Both the position numbers and the translations under genes were made by a program. A stretch of DNA of 64,000 nucleotides from Amphichorda felina. Taxonomy: Eukaryota > Ascomycota > Sordariomycetes > Hypocreales > Bionectriaceae. Below, piece by piece: positions 1 to 12,427 of the stretch. Each line of letters begins with the position of its first letter. Position 1 is the stretch's first letter. The notes under the pieces were generated by a model. The model searched no databases. It was not told the DNA's origin and saw nothing but the letters and a program-made list of their open reading frames with translations. The stretch spans positions 248,001-312,000 of the forward strand of contig JAEMHR010000016.1 in the NCBI GenBank assembly GCA_016490725.1. The letters are read 5' to 3'.

Positions 1-2581
1 ATTATAGAGGCTGTGCTTTACACTAGTATGTATTAGGTGCAACGAAGACTGTCTTCGAAAGTCTATAGATCAACTCGCTGCCGATGACATGGAGCTGGTC
101 TATGAGGGATAGCCTAGCGCCGTTTCTCGGCTGCAAGTGGGAGCCAAATGACCCGAGGAGCCGAGGAGGGTGGGAGACTACTGCAGTCTGCTCACCAAGA
201 CGCTACCCTTGTCAACTACCTACCTACTTAGACACCCCCTCCAACAGGGCACTTCTCAACACCATGCTACCTGAATCTTGCAGTTTACCAATGCAATCCT
301 ATATTATGTTGCAAGCGACTTAGGCTGCCATGTGAAATAGAGCTCCTTGTCAATATCACAAGGCTTAATTATATTGATTAATGTTCTGATATTATGTTCT
401 GTAATCTGTAAAATCCCGCACTCTACCTACAGGAGTATACAGTCGAGCTGAGCCACCCCCCAGGATGACGGGACTAACCAATGCGTAAACGGGCTGTTCT
501 AACGTAACGTGACGATCCATCCGTAGGTTAGCTGATGCAATGCCAGTGACATCGCAGATGCAGCACGCGAAATAAATTAATCTAAGCCGGTTCGAGTCAT
601 TGTCAAAGCAGCTTTAAGCCCCCATATTTTGTAGCTATTCGCGCAATCAGTTGACGTTTTCATTGGACTACTCTTCTCCACGTGCCACCATGGTACAGAT
701 GTACACAGCCATGACTCCGCGACTTCAATCGGTCTCATATCTTCGCATAGACAACTCCGCGGCTTCAATTTGCTGGTCCCATATTTCTCGGCCTCATTTA
801 ACCCGACAGAGACCGGAAGAAAAGGAGATCACTGTCCGCTACGGCTCCAGCAACTGGCATCTTAGACGCCACGGCGCCTCATCGGTAGCTGCACAACGCT
901 ACTGCAAGAAAGAAAGGGATGCAGATCGTCAGGGCAAGGGAGTCGGAGTTATACTACTAATCCGAGATCAGAAGGTGGTAGTTAGTTTTGTGGACCTCAA
1001 TTTTGGCGCCTGGAACTCGATATTTACCCGCTATTAACTGCAAGATAGCCTTGGCAGTTGCCTCGACATATTCGTAAACGCAGCGGCAGACACGCCGGCA
1101 TAGGCATCCACTTGGCCACTACTGAGTTATCAACATAGGCCCCTGTCAAACAGAGGGTCTGTTAGCCAGAGCTTACGGAATAATCTTCTGGAGCAACAGG
1201 CAGGGCCCTATACCGTACCGTACCAGTAGCTGTTGTAGTCTGGGATTTGGCTTTTTACGGCGGTTAGTGATACGGTAGCGGCTGATGATGACGAGGACGG
1301 CGGCGACCAGACCGACCTCGATGTATGAGAGGCATTCCGTGCCATGCGCCAAGACTATGCATCAGCCTTCCACCCCTGGACGACCCCTACTGCAGCCTGT
1401 CTCAACGTGTCCCCAGATAGCACGCCACCTGGGCAGCTTGTAAGCCTAGGCCGATCCTATAATATGTCTTGTCTCGGCTGCCCACATGTCCCAGCGCTTG
1501 CGTTACCCTGCAAGTATAGGTCGAGTAGCCCTCTTTCGATTACCCCGCGTGGGGATGAAACTTACTAGTACGACGTTGATGGGTGAGTACCTAGTATGTG
1601 ATATGTGATACGGGGATATCTGGCCGGACCCTTGCGAGGCTTAGACGATAGGCACACCAGGCATCAGCGACCGTGGCTGGTCCTCTTTCAGCTGCAACGC
1701 AACAGGATAGGTAATTAGCTATGTGTTGGCGCAAGCATACAATCTGGCAATCTATGGGGTCCGGGGCCTTAGCGCACGTGTCTGCCGTCCAAGGCCACGC
1801 CTATCTGCGTAATATAAATCCTTAACGTGGTAAGAATTACGAGCGCATTTCTCGCAGTCGCTCTGGCCCGCTAATGCGATACCCTTCATCTGCTTACTAT
1901 CCGATTGGTCTGGCCCCCTTGTCAACAGAGGGAGGGGAGGGGTCTGCATTGCAGACTGGAGTCGTATTACCGCGCAGCAGGAAATAGGCCCACACTCGCT
2001 TGCGACGGATCAAAGGACACATGTAGGTGCATCAGTCAGGTCCGTCCAACTATCCGTATACTAGTCGTATTGATTCTCTAGTTTCAATAGGAAGCCTGCT
2101 TACCAAAGACACAAGATGCTATCGACCTCCCGTTAGATGGGCTTACGTGAGCCCTCGCGTACCTAACACTCAAATGGTCCTATCAAGCACTTCTATGGCG
2201 AAATCCTGCGCACAATAACCCCATCCAACAATGACTAGAGCGGCGCAAGTCCGGATTGCCGCTTCCGGTGCGGCCCGCTTGGCCGGCAGCGCCACGGCGG
2301 CGACGGGGCAACTGGGTGTAAGCACAGCCGGTGTAGATTCGGAAAATATACAGACGGCAACCTGGCCAGCCTGAGATAACGCATCTCGACTCGTGGGGGA
2401 GGATTCAAATCCCAGCAAAGAGGGATTAAACCCGAGTCAGCAATGCATATCAAGTCAACAGTTTCCAATCGTCTGGCATATATAGAAGAAAGTTCCCCGA
2501 TGTGTTCGATTCGGTCCCCACTCGTACAGCTTGGACGGCCAACATCCGTTACCACGTGCAGATATCAAGATTACCACCACC
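1..2581. other. Gene-free left flank
   Basis: No convincing gene was found on either strand. Open frames are all short, lack domain-like composition and overlap each other in several frames. A short tandem of TACCG occurs near 1208-1222. The final part, just before 2582, is the promoter and 5' UTR of the Zn2Cys6 regulator. Confidence 0.5.
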
Positions 2582-3911
2582 ATGAGCAGCTCCCGCCGCA
2601 TGTACGTTGCCAACAGCTTCCTATCTCGCTTGCTACCCTCCAATCTCCTTCTTTTTGGGGACCCTACTGACTCAATTGTAATACCCAGCGCATGCAAGCT
2701 CTGCAGGGACCGCAAGGTCCGTTGCGATGGCGACCAACCGTGCGATCGATGCCGCCGCTGCGGAGAGACGTGCGTCTACAGCCCGACGTTCAACCTCACC
2801 AAAGCCGACCTACTCCAGACAATAGAGGTATTACGGGATCGAGTGGGCACGTATATACATCACACCATGCAACATCGGCGGTTCCAGAGGCTGACCTGAC
2901 ATGTTGGCGGGTAAAGACACGACAGAAGCCTACCTCATCAAGCAGGGGAAACTGCTCCAGGGCAACCCAAATGGCGCCAATGGCGACTGTGGCGACTACT
3001 CGCAGTTCAACCTCCAGATGGGCCCCATGACGGGCGTGGCCGACGGCTTCCTGCCCTCGAGTCGCAGTATGGATGAGGCAATGGTCCATTTTCACGAAAA
3101 CTTCGAAACCAACTTCCGCAGCTCCCTCCCCAGCCCTCGCCCTTCAACACGTGGCGACCCCATGAACTTCACAGTCGATAATATGATGTCGCTGGATGGC
3201 ACCAACAACAGCGTCCACAGCATCCACAGCACACACAGCAGCAATAGTAGCAGCAGCAGCAGCAGCAGCAGCAGCGGCAATGCCACTAACGGCACTGCAA
3301 ATAGCAGCCCCCCTAACGGCAGCATCACCAGCGTTAAGCCCCGTACCCCCCCGCAACAGCAGCAGCAGCGGCCGGAACAGCAGGGGCAGAGCTACCCCCC
3401 GCGCGGACACATGCCCAGTCTGCGTGAGATCCGGGCCCTGAACTGCCCGTCATCCAGGCTCCAATCGGGGCATCCCGTCTTCAGCGAGGCCCAGAACGAG
3501 GACACACGGAGGATCACAGACGGGCTCACAAGCTTCTGCTCGACCATACTCACCACGCACGCCGAGATAGCCGGCATCGCTGGCGTTGTGAGCGAGTACT
3601 TGGCCTGGGTGCGCAAGTCGCTGGCGGCGGGGGGGCCGGACCCGAACCGCGCCGCCGTGCTGGAGACCCTTGAGGGCCGCGTGCGCGAGCTGCAGGAGAT
3701 GGCTGAGACGCGGCCCAACGAGGCCTGGGTGACCCTGGTGGACACGCTGAAGAACTGCCCTGCCGACGAGAACCTTGCTGCCGCGGTAAGCTCGTTCGAG
3801 GTGGAGGCCCAGGAGAGGGTGGAGAGGACGAGGCGCTTCTTCCAGGAGAGCTACGATGTGTGTGCTAAGCTGTCGGAGCAGATGGTGCCGGAAGAGCAGA
3901 AGAGGGAGTAG
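2582..3911 (+). CDS. Zn2Cys6 transcription factor, likely cluster regulator
   Basis: Probable pathway-specific nuclear activator. The start is the ATG at 2582 in an ACCACCACC-ATG context. Exon 1 (2582-2601) encodes MSSSRRI jointly with exon 2, which begins at 2689 after a GTACGT...CAG intron. The zinc cluster reads ACKLCRDRKVRC, then CDRCRRCGETC, giving the six cysteines of the family at about residues 8-35. The next intron is less certain. A GC-AG intron (2847-2925) gives a heptad-like linker (RVEAYLIKQGKLL) and a clean 387-residue protein; other acceptors nearby are possible. The middle is rich in Ser, Asn and Gln, with a CAG-type microsatellite coding for polySer (3237-3281) and a short polyQ. 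No fungal-specific TF domain is recognised; the C-terminal 150 residues look helical. It lies at the left edge of the biosynthetic cluster, as pathway regulators often do. Confidence 0.82.
3237..3281 (+). repeat. AGC/CAG microsatellite coding polySer
   Basis: An imperfect run of AGC triplets inside the Zn2Cys6 regulator encodes a serine homopolymer. A second, shorter CAG run near 3352-3369 encodes glutamines. Such tracts are length-polymorphic in fungal regulators. Confidence 0.8.
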
Positions 3912-4248
3912 ATTTCCATATTTGATAAATTTTGGGATAGCGCGTTCTTTTGTTTGATTAAATATTATGAGCAATGAATTTCATATATTACAACAACATT
4001 CTACTAGCCTTCGTGTAGTGAAATTCGATATTTCTTGTCCGCTGTTTTGACCTTTTTTGGGGGGGGGGGGGGTTAACTTTGATGTTCAACGTTGATCGAC
4101 TCTAGTTACAAAGTCGATATTCCTTATACATAGGTACGTAAATGACTACACCACATCACGTTCGATTATGGCAAATCTACTATTCATTTTTCAAACCGAA
4201 GCTCAGCTCAATATATCTCTATTTCCTATAAAGTTAGTTACGATATCC
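3912..4248. other. Convergent intergenic spacer with G homopolymer
   Basis: This spacer lies between the 3' ends of the Zn2Cys6 gene (+) and SDR1 (-). It is AT-rich and contains an uninterrupted run of 14 G at about 4059-4072. No gene is seen. Confidence 0.6.
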
Positions 4249-5428
4249 TCAGTACTGGAACTCCTGACCAATAAGCTTTTCGGTCAATTTCCACAACCTC
4301 TCGGCCTCCACGAGGCTGGTAGCCCAAGGTTTGACGGTTTCTGTACTGGGATTGGCAGGACGACAGTCGTAGAGATAAGCTCCATTATGGGCTATACATT
4401 GGTGTCAGACATTGTCCCAGTTGTTGCGAAATAATGCGGACGCGAGTACTCACTACCTCCAATATTCTGGTCAAAGGCCGCCACTACGTAGACTGCAACT
4501 CCCTCGTCGGGGGTGGACATTGGGAACTCCGTCAAATACCCTTGCCAGTTTCCTAGGAAGCGGTCTACCTTGACTATATGGAGCCAGTTAATAATAATAA
4601 TAGATCTAAAGTGATGCTCATACTACCGCACGGGAGGACTCACGCATTTCCGCGACTTCCACATTCCAGTCAATGTGATCCGCAAGATGGCTCGGGGTGG
4701 CTCCAGGGCCTGGGGTCAAACTAAAAGCCTCCAGTTTATGCTTGGGACCCAGCTTGTCGGCGAGAGAAAGGGCCATGAGCATATTGGCTGTCTTGGACTG
4801 GCCATAAGCCTGCCATTTATTGTAGTTATTTCCCTCCTAAAATCCATTATTCAGTATATGCCCATTATTCGTGAAGAATTAAATATCACAGGCAACTCAC
4901 CATGAAGTCAATGTCGTCGAATCGAATGGGACAGAGCCGGTGGCCATCGCTGCTGACCATGACAATCCGCGGTGCCGGCGAGGCGAGGACCTTGTCCATG
5001 ATGAGGTTGGTGAAGAGGAACGGCCCAAGATGGTTGGTGGCAAGGTGGCCCTCGTGTCCGTCGGGGGAGACGCCGTAGTCGACGGCCATGATGCCGGCGT
5101 TGTTGACGAGCACGTCGATGAAGGGCACATCGTCCCACCCGTTCACCGTGGCGGCGGCTGCGCGGACATCCTCGAGCGAGCCAAGGTTGAGTTCGAGCGT
5201 GCGTACCTTGACGTTCTCGGCCTCCAGCGCTTTGGCGGTTTGTTGCACCTTGGTCATGGATCGGCCGGCGAGGATCAGCAACGCGGGCTGCGATTTGGCG
5301 ATAGCGTGGAGGAAGACGGCACCAAGAGTCGATGGTGAGACGCCTGTCGTGAGGACTACTTTGCCCTTGATCTGGGGCGCGTAGCGCTGGGCCAGGGAGC
5401 TGGCTGTCTTGTCCTCAGCAGCACTCAT
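4249..5428 (-). CDS. Short-chain dehydrogenase/reductase (SDR1)
   Basis: NAD(P)-dependent oxidoreductase of the retinol dehydrogenase-like SDR type. Four exons were reconstructed: 5428-4901, 4836-4644, 4573-4454 and 4391-4249, giving 327 residues in frame. The N-terminal Rossmann region has TTGVSPSTLG at the usual TGxxxGxG site, so the glycine motif is unusual. LVNNAGIM (NNAG motif) and the catalytic YGQSK (YxxxK, exon 2) are intact, with MVSSDGH supplying the serine. The C-terminus (NGAYLYDCRPANP...WATSLVEAERLWKL) matches the tail typical of this fungal SDR group. It is divergent from the GMC oxidoreductase across a promoter carrying four copies of a shared element. The substrate cannot be read from the sequence; oxidation or reduction of an alcohol or ketone on the cluster product is inferred. 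Confidence 0.88.
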
Positions 5429-6284
5429 GATGGTTGTTGACAGGTAGAATCATGCAATCACAATCTCAGGAGGTGGCACGTCTTCCATCCGTCCGAACTT
5501 GCTTCGCGGGCAGGGTCCGCTTATACGGTGGAACGCGAGAGCGAGAGAATCCTCCTCGTGTTTCATGCAAACGTCACTTTCCACGGCGAGCCTTGGCTGG
5601 CGGCGATGCACCTTGCAGCAAACTTGAACATATGCAATGTCGAACGTTCAGCCACAATGCAACAACGTGTGAATTGTTATCTGGAAAGGTTACGCGCCTA
5701 GTTGGGCAGCTCTTTACTGCCCAACACACGGTCCTGTTTACTCCGGTTGTCCAAATGAGCAAACGTTGACATGTTGCTGGTACGTATTGTGGCACTGGGC
5801 CAAGACTCGGTCGGGGTTTGCTTGAAGACGCCTGACTTAGGTCCACAGGCAGAAATGCAACAAATCCAACGCGGTCGGTTGGTTCCGGCCGGGTAGGGTG
5901 TCCGCTGCCCGATGTATGGTAGTTTGGCGCTGATCCATAACTTGACAGATTTAACCGCACGTGGCGTACAACTATGTCCGGTTCGCGCCGTACCTGGCGT
6001 GACAATCGGAGGATCGTCATCCCTGTAAGCGATGGTATGTACTCCGTACACGATACATCATATGTTGCCAACTAGGAAAGAGGGGGTGGGGACGTGGGGG
6101 CATGGGGCACCTGCCGCCCCCATGTGCCAACTGCATTGGAAGGCGCGGCGCCACAGACAATCAAGTCCGCACGCACCTGCTCCTTCCGTATTATTCGCAC
6201 CGCCCTGCCTACAGGCAAGAGTGGGGTAGGAGCTGTCACTGCAGGTCTGCAAGTCTTACCACACTAAAAGGTACATATCAAGTA

Positions 6285-6600
6285 TGTGAGCACTTTGCAT
6301 GGCCCCCTGGCTTCATCCAGGATCGCATCAAAATCCCTACCAGCCTGATGGCTGCAAAGGTTTGTGAGCACTCTGCATGAACCCCCCGGCTTCTTCCAGA
6401 ATCGCATCCGAATACTTACGAGGATGATGGTGGGGAAGGTTTGTGAGCACTTTGCATGACCCCCAGGCCCTTCCAGAAGCACAGCCGTGTAATACCCGAA
6501 TGCCCACGAGGCTGATCGTTCTGAACGTTGGTGAGCAGCTTGCATGACCCTACGGTCTCCCGGATCATGATAGTGTCGTTACCCCTGTACACCCCCAGAG
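6285..6600 (+). repeat. Four-copy tandem repeat carrying TGTGAGCA-N3-TGCATGA
   Basis: Copies start at about 6285, 6363, 6442 and 6530, with spacings of 78, 79 and 88 bp. Each begins with (T)GTGAGCANNNTGCATG followed by a C-rich block, then a GGCTTC/TTCCAG-like segment and, in copies 1 to 3, sequence resembling ATCGCATCNNAAT. The first 18 bp are the best conserved part. The same element recurs at 15777 and 15926 in another divergent promoter of the cluster, so it is probably a protein-binding site. Confidence 0.75.
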
Positions 6601-7116
6601 TCAACAACTGTGTAGCCCAACGCATATGTAAGAGACCAGGGAAGGACAGAATATACGCCAAGCCAGACATCAATATTTCGATCACCAGTGGCTCACCAGG
6701 AGTGATATTAACAAAAAGGGGTGCTCGGAAAAGAAGGCGTATGTTTCCGTCCTTGGTCTACTCTGCTCGGGCTCGGTCAGTTTGGCCGTAGTGCAATGGA
6801 CCGAGAACCCTGATCTATCCCCTTCTTTACAAAAGTAAGCCACACGCAATGTATTATTATGATTCAAGCTAATATTAGTACGCCAGCCCGGAAGCAAATG
6901 CCGACCTACTTCGACTTCCACCAGCTTTTGGTGACGGAGCAAGTAGATAACATTATGACTTTCAACATGGGGATGGGAACACCCCTTCACGTTGGCTGGC
7001 TGCGAAGATCGTACGATGCAGGGTGCATGAGGCAGGATTCAGCTAATCTTACAAAAGAATATAAGGGGATGAGAGGGATTCGAAGATGGACCAGCTGACT
7101 TGCGTCTGAACTCTAT

Positions 7117-7123
7117 TATAAAG
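7117..7123 (+). promoter_or_regulatory. TATA box of GMC oxidoreductase gene
   Basis: TATAAAG lies 77 bp upstream of the ATG at 7194, a typical distance for a fungal TATA element with a short 5' UTR. Confidence 0.5.
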
Positions 7124-7193
7124 GTCGAGTACAGAAGCAAAGCAGGATAGTAACTCTCGATTGGCAGCACGAACAACAAAACTTCTGTTCATC

Positions 7194-9563
7194 ATGCGTG
7201 TCAGTCTGGGTTACACTCTATTTGCTACCGCCGTAGCGGTTCATGCAGTGGAGGACACCATCGGAGCATCGATCAACGACCAGGGTGTCACCAGCCTCTA
7301 CGGCAACTCGTTTGGCCGTCCCGGATTCAACGACACTTACGATTACGTGGTAAGTATAGCCGATGTTACATTATGAATAATGGCGTTCTAACCGTGTGCG
7401 AAACTGGCAGGTCGTGGGAGGCGGAAATGCTGGCAATGTCATTGCTGCGCGCCTGGCTCTCAGCGGCTATACTGTTGCCGTGCTAGAAGCCGGAAACTTT
7501 TACGAGATCACAGACGGAAATCGTACCCAGGTTCCCGGATACAACTACATCAACACCTACGAGCTCCCCACCGGTTACTCTCCCACCCCCACCACCTGGA
7601 GCTTGTTCACCGTCCCCCAGCCGGGATATAACAACCGCAAGGTCTCTTATAGCACCGGCCAGACGTTCGGTGGCAGGTGAGCACCTACGAAAGTTAGGTA
7701 TAGAGTAATTACGGGTTTCTAACCATTAAACAATAGCTCGGCTGCCAACTTCATGGGATGGAACCGGTAAGCTTTCATCTTGCTAGTCTTGCAAACCAGT
7801 ATGTTTCCATGACTAACAGAGCCCCTGTTTAGCGCGACTGAGGGCACCTACACCGACAAGTGGGCCAAGGAGGTCAAGGACGACTTCTGGACGTGGGAGA
7901 ATGTCTATCCCGCGTACAAGAAGAGCGTTCACTTTGCCGAGCCCGATTTCACCAAGATCGACCCGTCTCTCAACATTACATTCGACCCCACAGCCTTTGA
8001 CGATGAGGGCGGTCCCCTATGGCTATCGTATGGCAACAACCAGGGCGCGTACGGCCCTTCGCTGGAGGCTGCCATGGAGGCTTCCGGCTTCGATCGTCTG
8101 CTGGACCTCGACGCTGGAAAGCTACTCGGCTACGGCACGGCCAAGGCCACCATTGACACACGCACCGCCACTCGTTCCACCTCCGAGTCATCATTCCTCC
8201 AGTTGGCTGCCAGGGGATCCAACGGCAAGCTCAAGATCTACCCCAATGCTCTGGCCACCCGCATCATTTTCGACGACAAGAAGAAGGCCACTGGCGTCGA
8301 AGTCACGAGCAATGTTGCTACATCCACGGATCTGAAGTACCATCTGTCGGTTAACAAGGAGGTCATTGTGACCGCTGGAGTGGTACGTTGAAGAGAAGTT
8401 AGCTTGAGGGATTGCGGCTATGTATGGCTAACATCTTGACAGTGGCGCTCCCCTCAGTTGTTGATGGTTTCCGGTGTTGGTCCTAAGAAGACTCTAAAGA
8501 AGTACGGAATCCCTGTCGTTGCCGACCTTCCTGGCGTGGGACAGAATGAATGGGTGCGTCTTGCTTTGCTCCTTGGTGTTAATCCAAGCTGAGACAGTGT
8601 TTGCTAACAATCTCACAGGACCAGCCTGCCACCCTCACGCTCTTCAACGTCAGCGTCGACACACACACGCAGTTCAACGCAGGAAACCCTAGGGTGGTAG
8701 CTGAGCAGCTGGAGCTGTACCTCAAAGACCAGTCCGGAATCCTCTCTGGCATTGGTGCCGGCCAGGCCGTTGGTAAGAGTCCAATATTATGGTTGAGAAA
8801 GCCTTCAACATAGTAACATATTTCCACAGCTTTTGACAAATTCCTGGTGTCCAACCGCACCAACTTCAGCCGTGCGACGAGAAAATGGCTCAACTCGTTC
8901 CCTGAAGACTGGCCCGATGTGCAGTTCATCCCAATGGAGAGTGCGGGCTTCCAGGGCGCCCCCGAGGGCCAGAATTTTATGGCCATCTCCGCATCCATCC
9001 TCTCGCCCAAGTCCAAGGGCAACATGACCATCTCCAGCGCCAGCATGTTCGACTCGCCCGTCATCAGCCCCAACTGGCTCCAGGACGAGGCCGACGTCGA
9101 GATGGCCTACGCCACCATGGTGCGCCTTCGCGAGATCGGCAAGAACTGGGACAGCAGCGTCAACCTGGGCGAGATTCTCCCCGGGCCCACTGTCACCACC
9201 AAGAAGCAGATGATTGAGTGGCTGAGGAACAACATGTTCATGATGTCCCACGGGTCCTCAACCTGTAAGTTGTACGGGCGGTGTGTGAGTAGGGAAGATG
9301 TAGTAGCTGATGGTTTCACTTTTTTAGGCAAGATGGGTCCCGACAGTTCCACCGATGTTATCGACTCCCGAGGCCGTGTTTACGGTGTCACTGGCGTCCG
9401 TATTGGCGATGCCAGTGGCTTCCCGTTCTGCCCTGCCGGACTTCCCATGTCGGCCGTCTGTAAGTCTTGACACCCTCTGCATTTTTGGCCTTGAAACTGT
9501 GACTGACTTTCCGTAGACATGTTTGCCGAGAAGATTGCCGAGACCATCCTAGAGGGAAACTAA
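7194..9563 (+). CDS. Secreted GMC oxidoreductase with altered active site
   Basis: FAD-dependent glucose-methanol-choline oxidoreductase; cluster members of this family (for example patulin synthase PatE) oxidise alcohols outside the cytosol. Nine exons were reconstructed (7194-7349, 7411-7676, 7737-7766, 7833-8382, 8443-8553, 8619-8772, 8830-9264, 9328-9459, 9517-9563), giving 626 residues. A signal peptide covers about residues 1-20. The FAD dinucleotide motif is VVGGGNAGN at about residue 53. The family's second signature reads SPQLLMVSGVG. The first catalytic His is present (MSHGSSTCKMG, about residue 563). The second catalytic position, normally His or Asn in a GHP/GNP context, reads CPAGLPM with Leu at about residue 606. 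The terminal helix YMFAEKIAETI is normal. Redox activity may therefore be changed or lost. There are four copies of the cluster element upstream. Confidence 0.93.
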
Positions 9564-9981
9564 AGGTTGATTCGTCAATGTAAATCCCCAGCTCCTAGGC
9601 TGGTTGATCTCTGATGGTAATGTTTGGTCAAGTTTTGTGGTTTTCACGCGAATTCATACTTCATACCTTCATATATGCATTCCACTTAGGCTTACTCAAG
9701 CACATACTTGGGTAGCTATTATCAAGTCGAGGGGAAACATAGAGATATAATATCAACATTTAAATGCTGAAATTGACTCTTGACTTCGCATTGTATCACA
9801 AAGGCTGCAGCAGTATGGATGTTGATAATGTTACTAAACCTGAATAGCAATATGCATAACCTGTACCATTGATTAGTAAATGTCGAGGCACTAAGAACAG
9901 GTGAATTACATAAGCTCACCATCTCGTCCTTTCAATCTCATATTAAAAGCCAACGTTCTTGGCACTTCGACATCTCTGAAG
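9564..9981. other. AT-rich spacer / promoter
   Basis: This stretch holds the 3' UTR of the GMC gene and the upstream region of the small secreted protein gene. No coding region or clear motif is seen. Confidence 0.5.
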
Positions 9982-10347
9982 ATGCATTATTCCCAGATCC
10001 TTACTGCCTCTGCCTTCATTCAAGGTGCCCTTTCATACGGCATTTTGACCTACACTGGTCGTGATTGCACAGGTCAAGTAACGGAAACCACCCTCGGATC
10101 CCTTTCGGTCAGCCAATGTTCCGCAGGTCTACCTAGGTTCCAGTCCTACAGGGAGAATGGATGGGGTCCTCACAATGTCCGAGTCGCCTTCTATGGCGAT
10201 GGGGCTTGCAGCCCTACGAGATACTTGTATGATACGTGGGCCTATGACGGTAATTATTTCCATTCGAAGCAATGCTACAATATCGACGGCCATTCTCCGA
10301 ATGGGGAGATGATCGCCCAAAGTGTGGAGAGCAGCCGCACCTTCTAA
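9982..10347 (+). CDS. Small secreted protein, unknown function
   Basis: A single-exon frame of 121 residues. The chosen ATG (9982, in GAAG-ATG) puts a hydrophobic signal-like segment at residues 1-18. An upstream in-frame extension is possible but would hide this signal. The mature part has four cysteines (DCTGQ, QCSAG, ACSPT, QCYNI), enough for two disulfides, and many aromatic and glycine residues. I do not recognise the family. It lies inside the cluster but may be only a passenger. Confidence 0.6.
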   Translation: MHYSQILTASAFIQGALSYGILTYTGRDCTGQVTETTLGSLSVSQCSAGLPRFQSYRENGWGPHNVRVAFYGDGACSPTRYLYDTWAYDGNYFHSKQCYNIDGHSPNGEMIAQSVESSRTF

Positions 10348-12427
10348 ATGTGTGTTGGAATTTCCTCCACCATGGTAACAGGAACAAGTTGTTAACTTGG
10401 CGCTTGGGGGAAGGACAGGCAAGCGCAGCGTGGCTAGGCTCCTTAACAATGCTCCCCAAAATTGCTTTAACATGACGACGTACTCTACCATCACCACAGG
10501 AGATAAAGGAAGAGGAATGCACGCAAGCAAGATACCAGAGGCTTCAAACGCCACAACGAGTGGGCTACCAACAATAAGGCATTTGGTGTTGTCAATGTTG
10601 AGTGAAAAGAGAAGGCGTGTATCTTGGATGGAGAGGTGGAAAGTAAAAAGGGGCTTACATACGAAGTTATAGCTCAAAGTATGGTCTCGCGTACCAGTAG
10701 AGCGTGATCCTTAAAATATTATTTATAATCAAGCGATATTCGCATGCTTGGCACTTGGTCACATCGCCATCCTGTAGATTCGGCAGGTGTCTCTGATGAA
10801 AGTCTTTAGTCAGGTTATCTGACATGTAAAACTCATGGACGAAGTTACGGATAGCACCATCATCGTTTGTTCATATTGAAGAGGCCGTCTTATTGTATCA
10901 AGATAAATGTCACAAGGAGGCAGTATCTTGAGGAATGCTCTGGGACAGTTTTAATGAAGAGCCGCCCCCTAGACTAAAGATAAGACGTGAAAATGGCTTG
11001 TCAGAGTCCACGCAGAAGGCGGAGCGAGCGCTCCTTAAGCACAGCTTGCCCATGCCGCCATATTTGGTGGTTATGACTCCTCGCTATCGAGCGCTCCAAA
11101 ATAAAAGACAATACGCGAAACTAACAACCGATTTCAAAACTCAATCGCAAAGATATCAAAATAAACCTAGATTCCTAGATGATTATGTAGCAAATTCAGT
11201 AGCAAGAACCACCAAAAGTACTACAATCGCCGTCTCATGGTTAGGTAGAGGCGAGGGCGGGTCCCGTGATATCATACAAGACTGAGGTTTGCCACCCCAG
11301 CAAGGAGCAAATAAGGCTAAAGTTAAATGGTACAAGCGGCACGTAATTCAATAGTAATTCTCAAAACTCTAAAGTGCCAGGGCAGAATGGGATACTTGTC
11401 GATATAGAACCACTCGCTTATACGGCACGTTAACCTGAGTTAGCTATTGGGATAGCTATATACGCTATGAGAGACAAAAAGTGGAGGCCAGATATTGGAG
11501 GCACCAAGTGTTACTAACCAAAAAAGGATCATAAATTATAAATGTCTATATGTGATGTGGCATCATCATTCTATCATTTATTCCTATAGCTCTATATCAT
11601 TTAAGGGCAGGCCGTGACAATGAGATAATAATAATAATAGCAATAACCACAGTAGAATATAATTTTAGCTATTCTACTATAATGATGTTTTTTTTTTCTT
11701 AAAAAAAAGTGAGGTTAGGCGTCTAGTCGTATCTCATTGACTGCTATGCTACTGCGGGTTCCTTGGGTCTACTACCAGGTTAGGGTTAGAAATGTCCGCT
11801 CCACGTTAGGGTTGGTACGCCGAGGCATTACAACTGCGGTCAAATGCATTGTTTCTGCCTCAGCCTCTCGTTAGCTGAACTTGCTGGCGATTCACTGCAA
11901 AGTGAGTCAGCAATGGGTGATGGCACCAGGGAGTGAAGGAGATTGCGACGCGTCACTTGGCTGCTGGGGATTTTAGAACTACATCCGGGTGTGAATATTG
12001 ATATTGGGCCCCGGGCCAGACGGGGACAACGGGGCAGAACGTGGCATGCCAAGCCCGAAGGGAGAGCGGAGCTGCCGCTGCTCCACACCCAGACACTTGT
12101 CCAAATTCAGGTTGTCCTAATAAGTGTCGCTCAGTCGCTCGGTCACTCGGTCCGCGCCATACCTCCAGCACCCAGAACATGGGGTGCTACTCCGCACTGC
12201 GGTCAGGCCATCGGGCAACGGGGTCGACGTCGTTGTTGTAAGCACATGAAGCAAATGTAAAGGAATTAGCTGGGGAAAATTGAAACCAAGAGATTTTAAA
12301 GTACAGTTTTAATCCGTCATATAGCCACTGTTGATTCAATTTCTCGCAATCGACAAACCCTCCATTATTCAGCAGTACATTTCCGTCACCGCCGCCTCCA
12401 GTTACCCTGGACTTGTCTGAAATTGTC
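10348..12427. other. Gene-free AT-rich spacer
   Basis: A 2-kb stretch without a supportable gene. It contains ATA/AAT-rich runs (11620-11700), a T/A homopolymer hairpin-like stretch near 11690-11710, and TTAGGG-containing sequence near 11778-11815. A TGAGTCA site of the Gcn4/AP-1 type is at 11903-11909, upstream of membrane protein A. Confidence 0.5.

Larger units (their letters stand above)
5429..7193. promoter_or_regulatory. Divergent promoter of SDR1 and GMC oxidoreductase
   Basis: A 1.8-kb spacer between two head-to-head genes. It contains four tandem copies of a 78-88 bp repeat (6285-6600) and a TATAAAG box at 7117-7123, about 77 bp before the GMC start codon. No coding region is supported. 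Confidence 0.6.

Noticed and set aside
651..1037. A 128-codon frame on the + strand
   Set aside because: No domain, no plausible continuation by splicing, and a composition like the surrounding non-coding sequence.
2395..2420. A GGATTCAAATCCC segment like a tRNA T-arm
   Set aside because: No acceptor stem, D-arm or anticodon arm could be placed around it on either strand.
5434..6071. Overlapping frames on both strands between SDR1 and the GMC gene
   Set aside because: All lack domain features; the region behaves as promoter, with tandem regulatory repeats downstream.
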